Of a stretch of 64,000 nt of DNA, positions 33,188 to 45,188 are shown piece by piece. Both the position numbers and the translations under genes were made by a program. The notes under the pieces were generated by a model. That model ran no database searches, had not been told where the DNA came from, and saw only the letters and a list, made by a program, of their open reading frames with translations. This stretch comes from Incurvaria masculella. Its lineage: Eukaryota > Arthropoda > Insecta > Lepidoptera > Incurvariidae. The stretch spans positions 17,688,501 through 17,752,500 of the forward strand of contig OX335641.1 in NCBI GenBank assembly GCA_946894095.1, in the 5' to 3' direction. How positions within the stretch are numbered: the first letter of the stretch is position 1; every line of letters starts with the position of its first letter.

Positions 33188-33545
33188 TTTATGTAATAAC
33201 TGTAATAGCTAATACCGACTGTCATGATATAAGCCTAACACACGACATTGGAATTAGGCGCCATGTCAGGACCTTCCTTACATTGCTCGGCTACTTTAAA
33301 CTGGATGGAAAAGACGGAGAATTTGCATTGCCGCTTCGACCATCGTTCATTCAATGCGATGGTACTAACCCGGTTGGGATTAACCCTACCACGTAGTAAC
33401 GGACCCACAGTTTCACGTGGAATCCGAACCACGTCCAGCGCCAGCTTAATCGCACTCAGAGTTTCTTCACCAAGTTTATCGAACCGCAAGGCGTCGCCGT
33501 GTCGCTGAGCTATCGCGGTAGGCCGGTAATCCGGTCCATGGCTAA
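33188..33545 (-). mobile_element. SINE copy (minus) with tRNA-like head
   Basis: Body as in other copies ('ccttccttacattgctcggc', 'cggttgggattaaccctacc'). The head end at 33,455-33,530 includes the reverse complement of an A-box region ('gtcgctgagctatcgcggtag'). Nearly full length. Confidence 0.82.
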
Positions 33546-33549
33546 TATC

Positions 33550-33667
33550 AACAGTCGAACAATCATAAACCAACCGCACCCAGTTTTGCCTAACCCCACG
33601 ATTGAAAGGATTAGAGGCGTCACGCCCGTTGAATATATATCTCAATATTTTGTCGTAAACACGTTTG
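33550..33667 (-). CDS. Candidate host exon or scrap with a PaCCT-like motif
   Basis: On the minus strand an acceptor-like site ('tttattttatatcatag') precedes an open frame that reads 'ILRYIFNGRDASNPFNRGVR' and then 'QNWVRL'. 'NPFNRGxxxNW' resembles the PaCCT motif near the C-terminus of DHHC palmitoyltransferases. The frame runs into the SINE at 33,545 and no clear donor is seen. It could be a real exon beside a SINE or a fragment. The DHHC domain itself is not in view. Confidence 0.25.
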
Positions 33668-33871
33668 CTATGATATAAAATAAATCTGACTTTTAGAACA
33701 AATAAATTGAATGTAAATTTTAAACGTTTCATTATATACCAAGAAAAAGTATATTTTATTGCAATTCATAATCATGCTAACGAATTCATTACTGAACATA
33801 CTGAATATTTTTCGTATTTTCTGAAAATCGTTTAATCGGTCAGTATACATCATATCAACCGGCAGTTTAAA

Positions 33872-34180
33872 TCAGAAATTGAATAATTTACATGTCAAAG
33901 CGGTCTGTCGCCTAAAGCCAACGCAATATCTAGGCGGTGTGACCCATATCCTCGAGGTAAACGAGTGTAGTTTCTTGTATGAAAGAGGGTATGCACATCT
34001 TATTTTCTTATGCAAGGCGGAAATATGCTGTTTCGTTGAAAATGCGGGCACTCCATAGTTCAAGATGTATACAAGTGTAGGTCTCTTCTTACTTGCCAGG
34101 GCTTGAGCCCGCTTATGTTGATACCATGAAATCGGATTAAAATGTTCGGGGTGACAATCAAAATTTACATTATCTTCCAT
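33872..34180 (-). CDS. 102-codon ORF of unknown nature
   Basis: ATG at 34180 to a stop at 33872. It begins 'MEDNVNFDCHPEHFNPISWY' and is less biased than random AT-rich frames. A donor-like 'GTAAGA' inside (about plus 34,095) could end a shorter exon after 'RAQALA'. It is bordered by a MITE at 34,193. Not recognised; may be chance. Confidence 0.2.
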   Translation of the reverse strand: MEDNVNFDCHPEHFNPISWYQHKRAQALASKKRPTLVYILNYGVPAFSTKQHISALHKKIRCAYPLSYKKLHSFTSRIWVTPPRYCVGFRRQTALTCKLFNF

Positions 34181-34192
34181 CCAGGGGTTAAT

Positions 34193-34368
34193 TATGGTAA
34201 ATTAACTCGACGGGTGAAAATACGAGTGAGTTATAAAACCAGTAGTGTTTTTGCATTTCGTGACCATGCTGTCAAACGACGTGTTATTTGGCCAAGTGAA
34301 GTGAAATTCACGAGTTAGCATGGTTCTTCACTCATTTGTTTATTCACCCGTAGTATTTATTTACCATA
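34193..34368. mobile_element. Short foldback MITE
   Basis: 176 bp with ~47-bp inverted ends: 'tatggtaaattaactcgacg' with 'ggtgaaaatacgagtgag' at the left, and their inverse ending 'tatttaccata' at the right. TA at both borders fits a TA target. Non-coding. Confidence 0.85.
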
Positions 34369-34379
34369 GTAACCACTTC

Positions 34380-34510
34380 GTAGCCATAGGTCACGGCTAC
34401 TTTAAAATGCTGGCGAAGCCATTTTATTGCACTGGAATGCGGTGTGTTGGGCTAATATCATGACGGTAGAAGTAATATTAGCTATCCATATTAACTTACG
34501 TTAAATATTG
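34380..34510 (+). mobile_element. SINE piece (plus)
   Basis: 'gtgtgttgggctaatatcatg', 'acggtagaagtaatattagc'. The middle is replaced by other sequence. Confidence 0.65.
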
Positions 34511-35384
34511 CAACTGCTAGTACCTTTAACATGTAGTCCATCGATGTGCATACATATTTTTTCTTGCAACATCTAAAATTGTTTTTCGCAGTGAAGTTCT
34601 GTTGTTAGCTCAATTTGTCAAGTTGCGACAAGTTTGTATCAGGGACGACTGCTCTCTACAGTATGTAACATGTAATGGTGCCATACGGAAACATGTGTTA
34701 AACATTTGAAATCATTGAATACATATTTGTTAATACATATGACTAAAATAACCAACCCACAAAGTGCCCAGGAGCCCATCGACAATTCCTCCAGGGAGTA
34801 TACATTTGTAACTTCTCCAACGAGCTATATTGAAAGGACGCATGCTTAGCTCGATGGGAATTGATTAGAAGCGGGATGATGGATTCGGCCCACCAGATCC
34901 ATGCTCGCTCTAGTTCATGGCCCGCGCGTTATGCGAGCACATTTGTGAGGGAAATCTCAGCTCGTTTGATCTTGCCCGCAGTTGATGAATGCCGGTCCGA
35001 GAGCGACCGACGCGCGAGGCCGATCGCCTCATAAATGTTTTCGAATTACGATACAACCCCTGATTTATAGACCCGGATCGACCATTAATATCGTGATATG
35101 AATATTGTGTCCGTTCGCCACTTTGTACATCGACAGAAGATTATGCTTCCGTTGAGATTTCATTATTATTGCTCGCAGGTCTTGCTTGATGAGCGTGCTG
35201 CAATTTTTACGACAAATTGGACGAAATATTATGTAATGAGCGTACAATGTAATGTTTTCATGTACTTTGTATGTCAAAATGAAAAGAAAGAAACCTCTAT
35301 GGCTGTACGTTTATGTGTTTTTTATATATGAGAAAGCTGACAAAAATCAGTGTAAAAAGATAAAGATCGTATTTTTATTGCAAT

Positions 35385-38300
35385 TGTGGACGGCCAGCCT
35401 CCACACTCAAAACATGATATATAAATACAACAAAGTAGCATCCTATAGGCATATGAAAGTTGCGTCGCGATGCCGCTTAGCGACAAGTAAAAATAATACT
35501 TTTGTTTTACGCACATCTGACTAAACATAAAATCAAGGTCATCGCAGGCTGAGGGGCGACGGGGGGGTCTGAGGTATGACCCTGAGCGACTGCGCAGGTA
35601 CAACGTTCGAAAGTACTCGAATAATGCTCTGCTTAGCGACAGGTAAATAATAATAAAATAATAAGAACACGACTCACGCGCCCAAGGCCAACGCCGGGCG
35701 AGGGGTGGAGAGCGGGTACAGAGGGGAGCCGGGAGGAAAGATGAGCGGGGGAGAGGGGAGAGTGCGCATGACCACTCGAAAAATGGCGGGATTCCAAGGG
35801 AGGGGCGAGGGGGATCAGAGCCTAGAACAGAAAAGGCGCGCGCGTCCCTCGTCAGTCGGTGGCGAGCGAGTCTCTGGGGCAGTATGCCTCTATTCAGGGC
35901 TTACGGCACGTAGGTTGAATACGCGGAAGTGTTTTACTAAGGAATTTGCACCTGCAAAGTCTTTTCCCTCGTTTAGATTTTATTTGGTGACATTGAAACG
36001 AGTCATTGAGTTTGAGAAAGTAGCAAAAGTGCAAATTTAGGAACGAGATGAGTTAGCTAAATAATCTATGTTTTCTTGCAGAGTAGGTAGATTTGCAAAC
36101 AGCTTTTGTTAAAATAGAGTGAAAGAATGGACGGCACTGGACCTTGGTAAGTCTGTACATATTGTTGGGGACCACAAGCGGTAGCAAACTGCGATGAGGA
36201 GCCTCGTGTGGGTGAGCCGACGACATATGTATTGATTGTATATCGAAGTTCGCGCGGCCTGTTAGATGTGCAAGCGCATTGGATGAAGGATTAGATATGC
36301 GGGTGTACTGCATTTTGAATTACGAATTGTATGAAGAGAGACTTTATAAAGTTCAAGGTAAGATTTTACGTGGAATAAAATCTCTGGTTATAGTGGGGGG
36401 GGGAGGATTATTTTGTGCTCAGATATTTTGTAATATATTCAGGAAAGACCTCGCGTGTGAAATGATGGTTCGTCGACTCGGACGAGGGTACAGGATGTGG
36501 TTTTACATGGAATAAAATCTTGTACTACAGGAGGAGGGTTTTCTGTGTTCGAATAATTTGTACAGTATTCGAGGAGGGGGCTTCACGTGGGTATTAAAGG
36601 TCCGATGGCTCGGATGAGGGTTACAGGCTGTGGTTTTACGTGGAACAAAATTTCGCCTCACAGGAGGATGGGTTTCTGTCTTTGATTTATATGGACTATA
36701 TTTAGGAAGGGCTTAGGAGTGTTTGGGTGTGAGTGAAATGAGGGAGTGCGTCAGCGCACGCTGAACCAGAAAGATATTAAATTCCTAGGATCAGTGTTGA
36801 ATAGTAGGACCTGGAGTCTATAGTGGGGGCGACGGAACAGTCACGTACACCGGTTCGCTTTTTCTAGATAAAATCTATCTAGCTAGCTACAAAAGAATAA
36901 AACGATATTTCTTCACAGAAATGTTAAGGCGATGGATGTTGAGTTGTGGGAAGCATGTCTAATCCACATATTTGTGCACGCTATGTGGATTTTTGTTTGC
37001 AGTGCAGCCAGAAAACGAGGCATTACGGGACATTCGGTCGGGTCTGGGATCTCTATGAGGTTCCATGCCAGATTGATTGTACCTTAAACGTAAATGTAGC
37101 ATCACTAACGAACATTCCGAGAAGCTGCGGATCCTGAATTTGAGCCTCAAGTTAGATTGGGCGGTACCCCTTTATACTGAAAGGAGCCGGAACCCATTAA
37201 GACTTTCATACTCAGTCAAACTCTAGAGAACCTTGAAAGGAAAATATAGTATTGGCATTATCGCACAAAACTACACTACGATAATACAATACATACCAAA
37301 AATCTCTCTGAACATAAATGACACTATGACACCGTATTTTAAATTGTTGTCATTTAGACCTTGGAGTCATGTTCCAATATTAAAATGTTACCTCGCTTGA
37401 GAGGAAGGCGGAGGCCATACTCTGGTTCGCTCGACAACCGGCGACCAGGTTGACTATCTTAATAAATACAAAATCTGAAGGCATATCCATCTTGGATTGA
37501 CCTCAGTGTACATTTCGCAGGCAACTTCCTGTTTCCCTGCTTAAATTAGTCGACAACCTTGAGGGTTTGTCATGACTGCGGATAACCGCTTATCTTGAAC
37601 TGCTGTTTCTATCAGCTCTTCTGAAAGCCTTTATTGGCTTTACCACGATCTGCCAAGTGCCGGAACCGTGAAAATGTGGAGACACTCTCATGACCTACCC
37701 TGAGTCCAGGAAAGGCTTGGCAACGCGTGTGACTAATGTCACTAGACGCGAAAATCTTTAAAGTGACTACGCTTTGGTACGTCCGGAGCAGTTCACGAAA
37801 CTACCCTTATGTCCATGCATTAGTAATGGCAGATGGGAGGGTCTGAGGTATGTCCTACATTCATGTGGGCTGGTACAAGACAGATTCGTAACTATGGTCA
37901 CCCGCCGTAGTTTTCCGTCACCGTTTGATCGGCTGACAAAACGAACATTCTTGTGATACCTAATGTGTCGTACTTGACGTTGTCAGTGGACACTCAAAAT
38001 ATATAGTGGTCATGTTGTAAATCCAATACCCCAATTGGTATATAATGAACCACATAAACTCATATTTCCCTACACGGGAATTGAACCTTGGTGTTCAGAG
38101 GCTCTATCTTCAGGATGGCTGGCCGCCGCTTTTTGAAGCAGAGGTCGCATATACAGCCTGAAGGCAGGAAGGCGATCATGTGGGGACGCGGGATAACAGT
38201 GCCATGGATGGACCTTGGACTGTGAGGGGCGTCACCATTACCCCATGGGGTAAAAATTTTTTTGAAGTTCTGGGCATGCTGAAATGCTCTATTCCAATCA

Positions 38301-38760
38301 ATTCAGATTTGTGTTAGTATGTGAGAGCGCGTGTATGAGAGAGAGCGAGATTATGTATCAGGTTAGGATAGGGAGAAAGGAACCGGTTAGAAGAACCGAA
38401 AGAGACAGACAGCTAGGTACAGGAGGAGGGCATAGCACCAATGAGGATTTGACAACAATATTCAGGAGAATACATGTTACCTAAGCAAGTAATGTAGTAA
38501 AATAACTAGATTTAACGTGAGCAAATCAGGAAACAGTAAATGGGAATATATTAGACGAATGGTTATGTAATGTAAATAATGAAAGCATATAGGACGATCA
38601 CGAGCCAATGGGGAGAACAAATGGGACGAGTGGATACATGGTAAATAGGTAATTAATGTAGGATGTATCCAAGGGAAATATAAGGTACATAACTTAGGTT
38701 AGATATGTATAAGCTAATGTAGGCTAGGAGTCTATTTAAGGGGGGGTCTGGAGGTTTACA
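35385..38760 (+). repeat. Left LTR (5' LTR if plus-oriented)
   Basis: 3,376 bp, TG...CA ends. Notable parts: TATATAAATA at 35418-35427; a GC-rich block at 35,680-35,900; splice-like sites at 36,081, 36,147, 36,358, 36,918 and 37,002; three degenerate ~135-bp tandem units from 36,364; AATAAA motifs within those units. Frames of 111, 86, 78 and 66 codons occur but are repeated unchanged in the other LTR and match nothing I know. Confidence 0.92.
36364..36765 (+). repeat. Three degenerate ~135-bp tandem units inside the left LTR
   Basis: Units begin at 36364, 36501 and 36634 with 'ttttacgtgg', 'ttttacatgg' and 'ttttacgtgg'. Each continues 'aat/caaaat...', a G-rich stretch, a 'ttcg/cagg' segment and 'cggatgagggttacagg'-like ends. 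The same array is at 46,168-46,569 in the right LTR. Confidence 0.75.
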
Positions 38761-39142
38761 GATGTTGCCGTGACCACAGGATGATTGTTGACAAGGACTT
38801 GTTTATATCTTTAAGCAAATCCTACAATTAAAAAGAACCAAGGTTACTAAAGGACACAACAAAGAAAATGGGTCAAATAGCGTAGTCATATTATTCGTAT
38901 TTGTTCACGAAAAATAACTAAGAAAATACTTGAAGCAAAAGAATAAAAATATATAAAAGTAATAAGACGTAAAATTGTCAGCAGGGAAATAGTTAAACGC
39001 GGTTAGTCGGTTCACGGAAAAATAAAATCATGTTTGTAAACAATTCTTAACATATTACATTGTTGTTGTAATTTATTAATGTATATTATGAAACTATGGA
39101 AAGAGATTAGGGAGTATAGGATGTTTCAACAGCACGAGAGCG

Positions 39143-39208
39143 GTTGTGTGATTACGCCACCAGCGCATTGAATGCGTTGTGTGATCGCGCCACTAGCGCA
39201 TTGGATGC
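39143..39208 (+). repeat. 33-bp tandem duplication
   Basis: 39143-39175 and 39176-39208 share 'gttgtgtgat', 'cgccac.agcgcattg.atgc' with four or so changes; followed by a GC-rich 'gatcgcgcgagcgcgacg' palindromic stretch. Confidence 0.8.
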
Positions 39209-42200
39209 GTTATGAGAGACGCGTTGATCGCGCGAGCGCGACGCCGAACGTCTACCTCTGGGAATGCTCAGAGGTACCTACCAGGTAAATTGTTTGACTA
39301 CAGTTTAGAATGTGTGAAAACTATTGCTCATGGGTTCAGAATTACTTTAAAAAAATAGTACAAAGGTTAGTACCTTAGGAAATTGTTAATTATGTGTTCT
39401 GAAATGTTTTATCCGCAGGTAAGTCGGTATAAAATTGGTTGTGCTAATGAATTGTGTACTAAACAGTGTTATGAGTTTCAGCTTAAATTAAGTTCTGTAC
39501 CATTCTTCAATAATCCACTCTTATGGTGATCTCCATCTTATATGTATGTGTTACTCTCGTACCATTAACATTTTAATAATTGTAATTACACACGCACGTT
39601 AAAGTCGGCAGAAATAAAAATAATAAAACCTAACTAAATTACGTCTCACTACGGTAAACAATCAAGGAAGTGAGATCTTTTAGGTTTCTTTAAATAGAGA
39701 ACCAATTTTCCACGAACGAAAATCGGTCAAAGGAAGATTTGCATTTAGGATCGGTTGGTTCCGTTGAGCTGATAGAACTGAATAATGTCTCCTCAAGGCG
39801 AACGTTGTCTTAGTATTTATATTAACATAGATTTCTATTTTACTATAGGAAAATTACGGATTACTAGACGAAAGGGTTGGCTGAAGTCAGGACCGATTAT
39901 ATGGGGGGCCGATTGGGGTCCGAGGGATGGGGGCAATGTTGTGGGGGCGACCAAGCCTAATGAAATTATGTTTTAATTACTATTATTGACTACGCTTGCT
40001 GTAGATTTACCATTTCACTTTAAATTATTTCGTTAAAACATTAATTAAATGTTCGTACCCTGTCGAAATTATGGGGGCGACTGATTTAAAAGTGAACCTG
40101 AATTACCGAGGCGTCTGATCCACCGCTGAGTATTAGAGAGATCATGAGTCGAACACGTGGCGGAGATTGTAGAAGTATCGTGTGCGTAATATTTGCGTTG
40201 ACCATTGGTCACGGGAAAGTATTGATAAAGTGCACTGGTCATATGTAATATATTAATAGAAACAAAGGTAAAGAGTGATAGGGTAAATAAGTCGTTGTGC
40301 GGAGAGGAATATTTTAAAATGAGGTATGAGCCAAATTGAACTTAGTTGGGTAACATTTAGTTGATATATAATATTTTGGTTGTCGCATGGGGTCCGTAAC
40401 GAAGACGAAGTCTGAGAGTAGGTATAATATTAGTATTAAAATGGAGTGAGTAGAAAAACATGGGAACTTAGTTTGTAAACCATCATGTAACTTAAATATT
40501 GGTTAAAACTTTTGTGACAGCAAGAAAGGAAATAATAATTATTATATTTTTTATTACAGTATTACATATTTTGTGAGGTTATTATAATATTGAAAGGTAA
40601 CATTGATTTAGATGGGGGGGCGCGGGGCGGTCCCGGCCGCTCCAACCGTCGTTCGTTCAGAGCGGTTGTGCCGACTCGGGCGGGGTCAACTCGCGCGCCG
40701 GACAGCGGGTGTACATACCTATACAGCCACATGGATTGGTGGCGCGAGCGACGAGTCACGTGATACGTGCGTCTCGGGTCACAGAGGGAGCGTCATGGAA
40801 GATATTATTATTGAATAACGGAACCGCGCGCGCTTATTACCATTATTCTAGAGATTGTGTTTTAAAGATAGATTAATTATGAATGAAGGAATGATTAGTT
40901 ATGTAGTTATGGATGTTAGATATTAAAGAAGACAGACTCTTTGAAGGTTACGATATACCATCGGGGTTTAGTTATTTTTTTTTTAGTTTAAAAGTTGGTG
41001 TTATTTGATAGGAATAAGGGATTAAAATTTTGCGGCTTATAGTGCAATTACTTAGACATGTTTACAACAATGAAGTGCAGATAGCCTTGAGTGAGTGAGG
41101 AAGATTCGAGAACAAAACGAGAATTAGTAATGACTATGAGGTTATGTAAGGATGAGATAAACTAGAGTTAGGGTTCCGTAGAGATTGAAAAAAAAAAGGG
41201 GGACGAGTACTAGGAGTGAATTTGTTGTTACAGTCTATTCCGATGAAATCTGAGATCTGAATGTTCGGGTCGGAGGTGCATATTAGTACGAGTGTTGGAC
41301 TTAGGGAGGATAAAATGATGTGTGGGTGGCTTCGCGATAACGAGTTGTGGATATTTTATTGTATGAAGGCGGGGGCGAACGTTGTGCTATGATGCGATAT
41401 CATGATGTTTGGATGTTAGTCGGGGTGATGTTTGCATGCGTTTTAGCCACAAGAAGGTTGACGTCATTATCGTATACGAGAGCGAGAGGTGTGGAATGGG
41501 AAATATTTAGTTAGGGATGGGTCGGTTACTGTATATAGGGGATCCCGTCGCTGACCGTGTTGATAGTGGGCGATGGTGTATTACCTTTTGGAGAAAGATA
41601 ATAATAATAATTTATTTAACAATTTTTTATTGATTTCTTTTAACAATAATGTTGACGGGTATTTAAAATTTAATACAATTCGGTGAATACTATTTTCGTA
41701 TTTTGAGATTATTCGGACACAAATCTGAATTTATTTAGATTGACATAGTATTGACGGCCAAGTATTTTGGCTTGCGTTTTGAGTATTATTGTAACGTAGT
41801 TCGAGCAGGTGTATCATGCAAGTGGTAGGGTTTTGAAAAAAAAAATAAAGGCAAACTGGAGAAGGGGAACGCGTTGCGGTATAAATAAATATATATATAT
41901 ATATACATATACGTATGGTATTAAGTGAATGAAGGTATTGTTTAATTATCAAAGAGTGGCAATTGAAATCGTTGTTTCATTTCAATTGGGATCAAGAGAA
42001 TCAAGGTTATCGTTAAATATGTGTTTGATTTCAGGAGTCGGGTTAAAAAAAAAAAAAAAAAAAATTTTTAAAAAAATTTAGGAAGAAGATAGGGTTACAT
42101 TCTGGGGGAGGGGGGTATTACGAGTGATGATGGCATAGGCTATTTAAGCGTGTCCCTTTCCCTAGAGTTCAACTTTAGTGTAAGTGAAATAGTATTAAAA

Positions 42201-44784
42201 GTGTGGATAGACTTAGTGAACGGGAGCATTGAAACGGTCTTATTGTGAGGTGACGACGGGTTATCTAAATATTTTCAGAAGTAGACAGGAAAATTGCGAG
42301 TGGTTCTAGCAAGTAGGGAAGTGAACTTAAATTTGAACTTGAGCGAACGTTGTTGGAAGATTGCGCGGGAAATTTCGAATACTTAGTTCAGTGTGACCAC
42401 GGAATTGGAAAATAAGTTAGAAGTGACAGTTGCTCCAATATTGGCGACGTACTACGACCAAGGAGTCAGTATACGAGTTTGCGGCGGTGTTTCGCGGGAC
42501 CACGGAATTGGGGAAAAGGTGGAAGTGATATTTCCGCTATGGCTGAGGGGGGGATCAGAGACTAGGAGGGCGTGGGGGCGATCGTATTCGGCTACATATA
42601 TTTATGATAATCAGATAGGGGGGGGGGGGGGTAGAAGGATAATGGGGGTTTCGGTAAGTTAAGGGTAGAGGTGTTTAGAATGGGGGGGGGGGGGGTTAAA
42701 AAAAAAAGGGGGATTAGTGTAAGAGTGTGTTTGAGTGGATTCAATGGTATAGTTTTCTTTGATATTTTGTGTGATTTATTATGATTATTAAATTGATTAT
42801 TGAAAGAATATTTAGTGAGACAGAGTGTGAGCCATGGGTGTGTTTGATTAGGTTTTTCTTTGCTGAGCAGTAATTGAAATATCGTAAATATAAATCACTT
42901 AGTTTTTTATTACCATAGATATGAAGCTTAAATAAGGTTCTCTGGATTATTTGATTAAATCATTCATTTATTAGACTTTGTTTTAGATTATAAATTATTA
43001 CATTTGATTTATAGTGATGATTTCACTGTGATGGTTTGTTAAAAAATATTCGAGGACAACATCAAATAATTACCTTGATATTTTGATGGTTTCAGCGAGT
43101 TGCCAAGGTTGAAACTAAATAATCTGCTGATGGTAAATATACAATGAACTACATACAAATGCACTTAATAAATTGTGGTTCAAGGAATTAAATATATTTT
43201 TATTTTATTACTTTAAGCTTCAAATCAGTAAATTTCAAATCATGTAGATTTTGAAGAGGAAAGGCTTTGATGTGTTTCAACCAATATTTTCAGAACATCT
43301 TTTGTTCAATGTATTCTCTACTCGTTTGAGTTGTCTTCGATCACGATATATGTGAGATAATTTTCACATACGTTTTCCAAACGTTTGATTTATTAACGAT
43401 CTATACTTCCTGCATTTTATGTTGGTGGTTTTACCAACTTTAAATTGATTCTTGGTATGGATTATGAGGTCGGCTACGATTCAATTTAACTGAATTGTAG
43501 AATACCTGTCTTGATTAAAGTAAAATGACATGGATTCTGTGGAGATCTCAATAAAATAACAAAACAAATAGAGTTCATCCACATTGCTAGTTGACCGTGT
43601 TGTCTGATGGCCAATTATGGAGATATGAGTGCCTTTTGTGTTCATGGCTTAACTAGTTCTGGAAAGTCGTTTATGAAGAAGATCCTTAGCTGAATAGCGG
43701 GTGACTTCCACCGATGGATCAGTTGTCAAGATGGGAACTTGCATACTGCAACGTGGGAAGTATTGGTTAACCTTCAAAACCACACACTCACCCGGAGTGC
43801 AACGTTGACGAGTACTACTAGTGAATTGACCATGAATACATAGGGTAAACATTGTTCATATTGTTCCCAGAGAACAACTGAAAACACCATACAATTTCAA
43901 TGCGAATTTGAGGTTCGGTCATTGTGTATTTCAGACTATAAAGTTTGAATTGCTTGAATACATTAAACAACTTCCTGAACCATTCCATATTAGGGCATTG
44001 TGATCATATAATGACTGTGTTCACTAAATCAGCCCAATGTCAGAGGAAAAATGCCAGAACCACACCTATTTATTAATGGCGAGTACAGGCATTTGCAGGG
44101 TTTAGCACGCTGCTGCGTGACGCTGAGGTGGCAGTAAAATCCAACCTTTCATAGTTGGTATGCTCTATGTACAACAATAATCCGAAAATGACCATGTCAT
44201 TCATGCAGTAACATCCAACCTTCATGGTTGGTATGCAAATAGATTCAATCAAGTTATTTGATCATATCATAAGCTTGACCTCCCTGTTGGCAGATGTAAA
44301 GTAGAGATCAGTAATTTGGATCTCTTTATACTTTGCTAAATTTTGAGCATGGAAATTTCTTCAAAATTTGTAACAACAAAGAGGAGAAAGCGATTCGAAT
44401 ATTTAGGCAGGTTTTCACTTGGTTGAGCGGTGGAGAACATTTTTAAATTTTGAATGGGGCTCTACTATTGGGGCCTAGCTCAAAATCGTCTTAATTTTTA
44501 TAATTCTTTTAAATTTCCGCGAATTTTCATTTTATTTGTTTTTATCGAAGTTTATTGAGCAGCAATATAATAACTTCTGCTGAAATATTTGATATTTTCT
44601 TAGTTAAAGAATAAGAGAAGAATATATACAATATAGTATGGGTGAGTAATATTTTAGTTGAATACTTAGGAAACTCTATTTGAGGTTAAGTATAAATGAT
44701 TGGATTAAAATTAGATTAATAATACTAGACGAACACGTGCCTTTATTAGTCATTATTATTATTATTATTAGTCTTTATTGGTAG

Positions 44785-44930
44785 ATAGGTATAGGTATGC
44801 TAGGTTAGGTTTGGGCTGTAGGTGGTTATAGTTAGATTAGATTGGGTTAGGCTGGTAAGATTAGGATAAATTATGGATGTAGGTTAGGTTAAATAAGTTG
44901 ATTACTTTGGAGGAGGTTAGATTAAGTTTA
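44785..44930 (+). repeat. Degenerate TTAGG-like stretch
   Basis: Many 'ttagg', 'ttaga' and 'ttgggttagg' words in one orientation on the plus strand. The insect telomere repeat is TTAGG. This may only reflect the G/T/A bias of the element. Confidence 0.4.
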
Positions 44931-45188
44931 AAAAAAAAAAAAAACAAAAAAAACAACAACTACAAAGTTAGGTAGGAAACGAAACAAAAAAAAATATGGG
45001 AAATTCACAGTAGATAAAAGGATGTTGATGGTAATTTTGAGTTGGGGGCGTGGTTGAGGTTTCCTTAATATGGAATAAAGACATTATTTTATTTTATGTT
45101 GTAACAATTGTCCTTACCTTATTGAATTAACTGCTTCCCTGCGTGTGGCATCGTGTGCCATGTGCAGTCACAGTTAATTGGGGGCGGC

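Larger units (their letters stand above)
38761..45188 (+). other. Interior of the LTR element, non-coding
   Basis: 6,428 bp. The plus strand is G-rich and poor in C over 40,260-42,860 and 44,640-45,080, with runs of A (42,045-42,064) and G (42,618-42,631; 42,682-42,695). A weak primer-binding candidate follows the LTR at 38,762-38,776 and a short G-rich tract ('ttgggggcgg', 45,177-45,186) directly precedes the right LTR as polypurine candidate. 42,860-44,640 has different composition and may be a nested old insertion. No protein-coding gene is supported. Confidence 0.7.

Noticed and set aside
33235..33732. 165-codon minus-strand ORF as a whole
   Set aside because: Its C-terminal two thirds are SINE sequence; only the part from 33,550 to 33,667 is worth keeping as an exon candidate.
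35705..36040. 111-codon ORF in both LTRs
   Set aside because: Kept open by GC-rich, stop-poor sequence; no known domain, and identity between LTRs reflects recent insertion, not selection.
38080..38140. B-box-like sequence on the minus strand of the LTR ('ggttcaattcccgtg')
   Set aside because: No convincing A box at the right distance and no cloverleaf; repeated identically in the other LTR.
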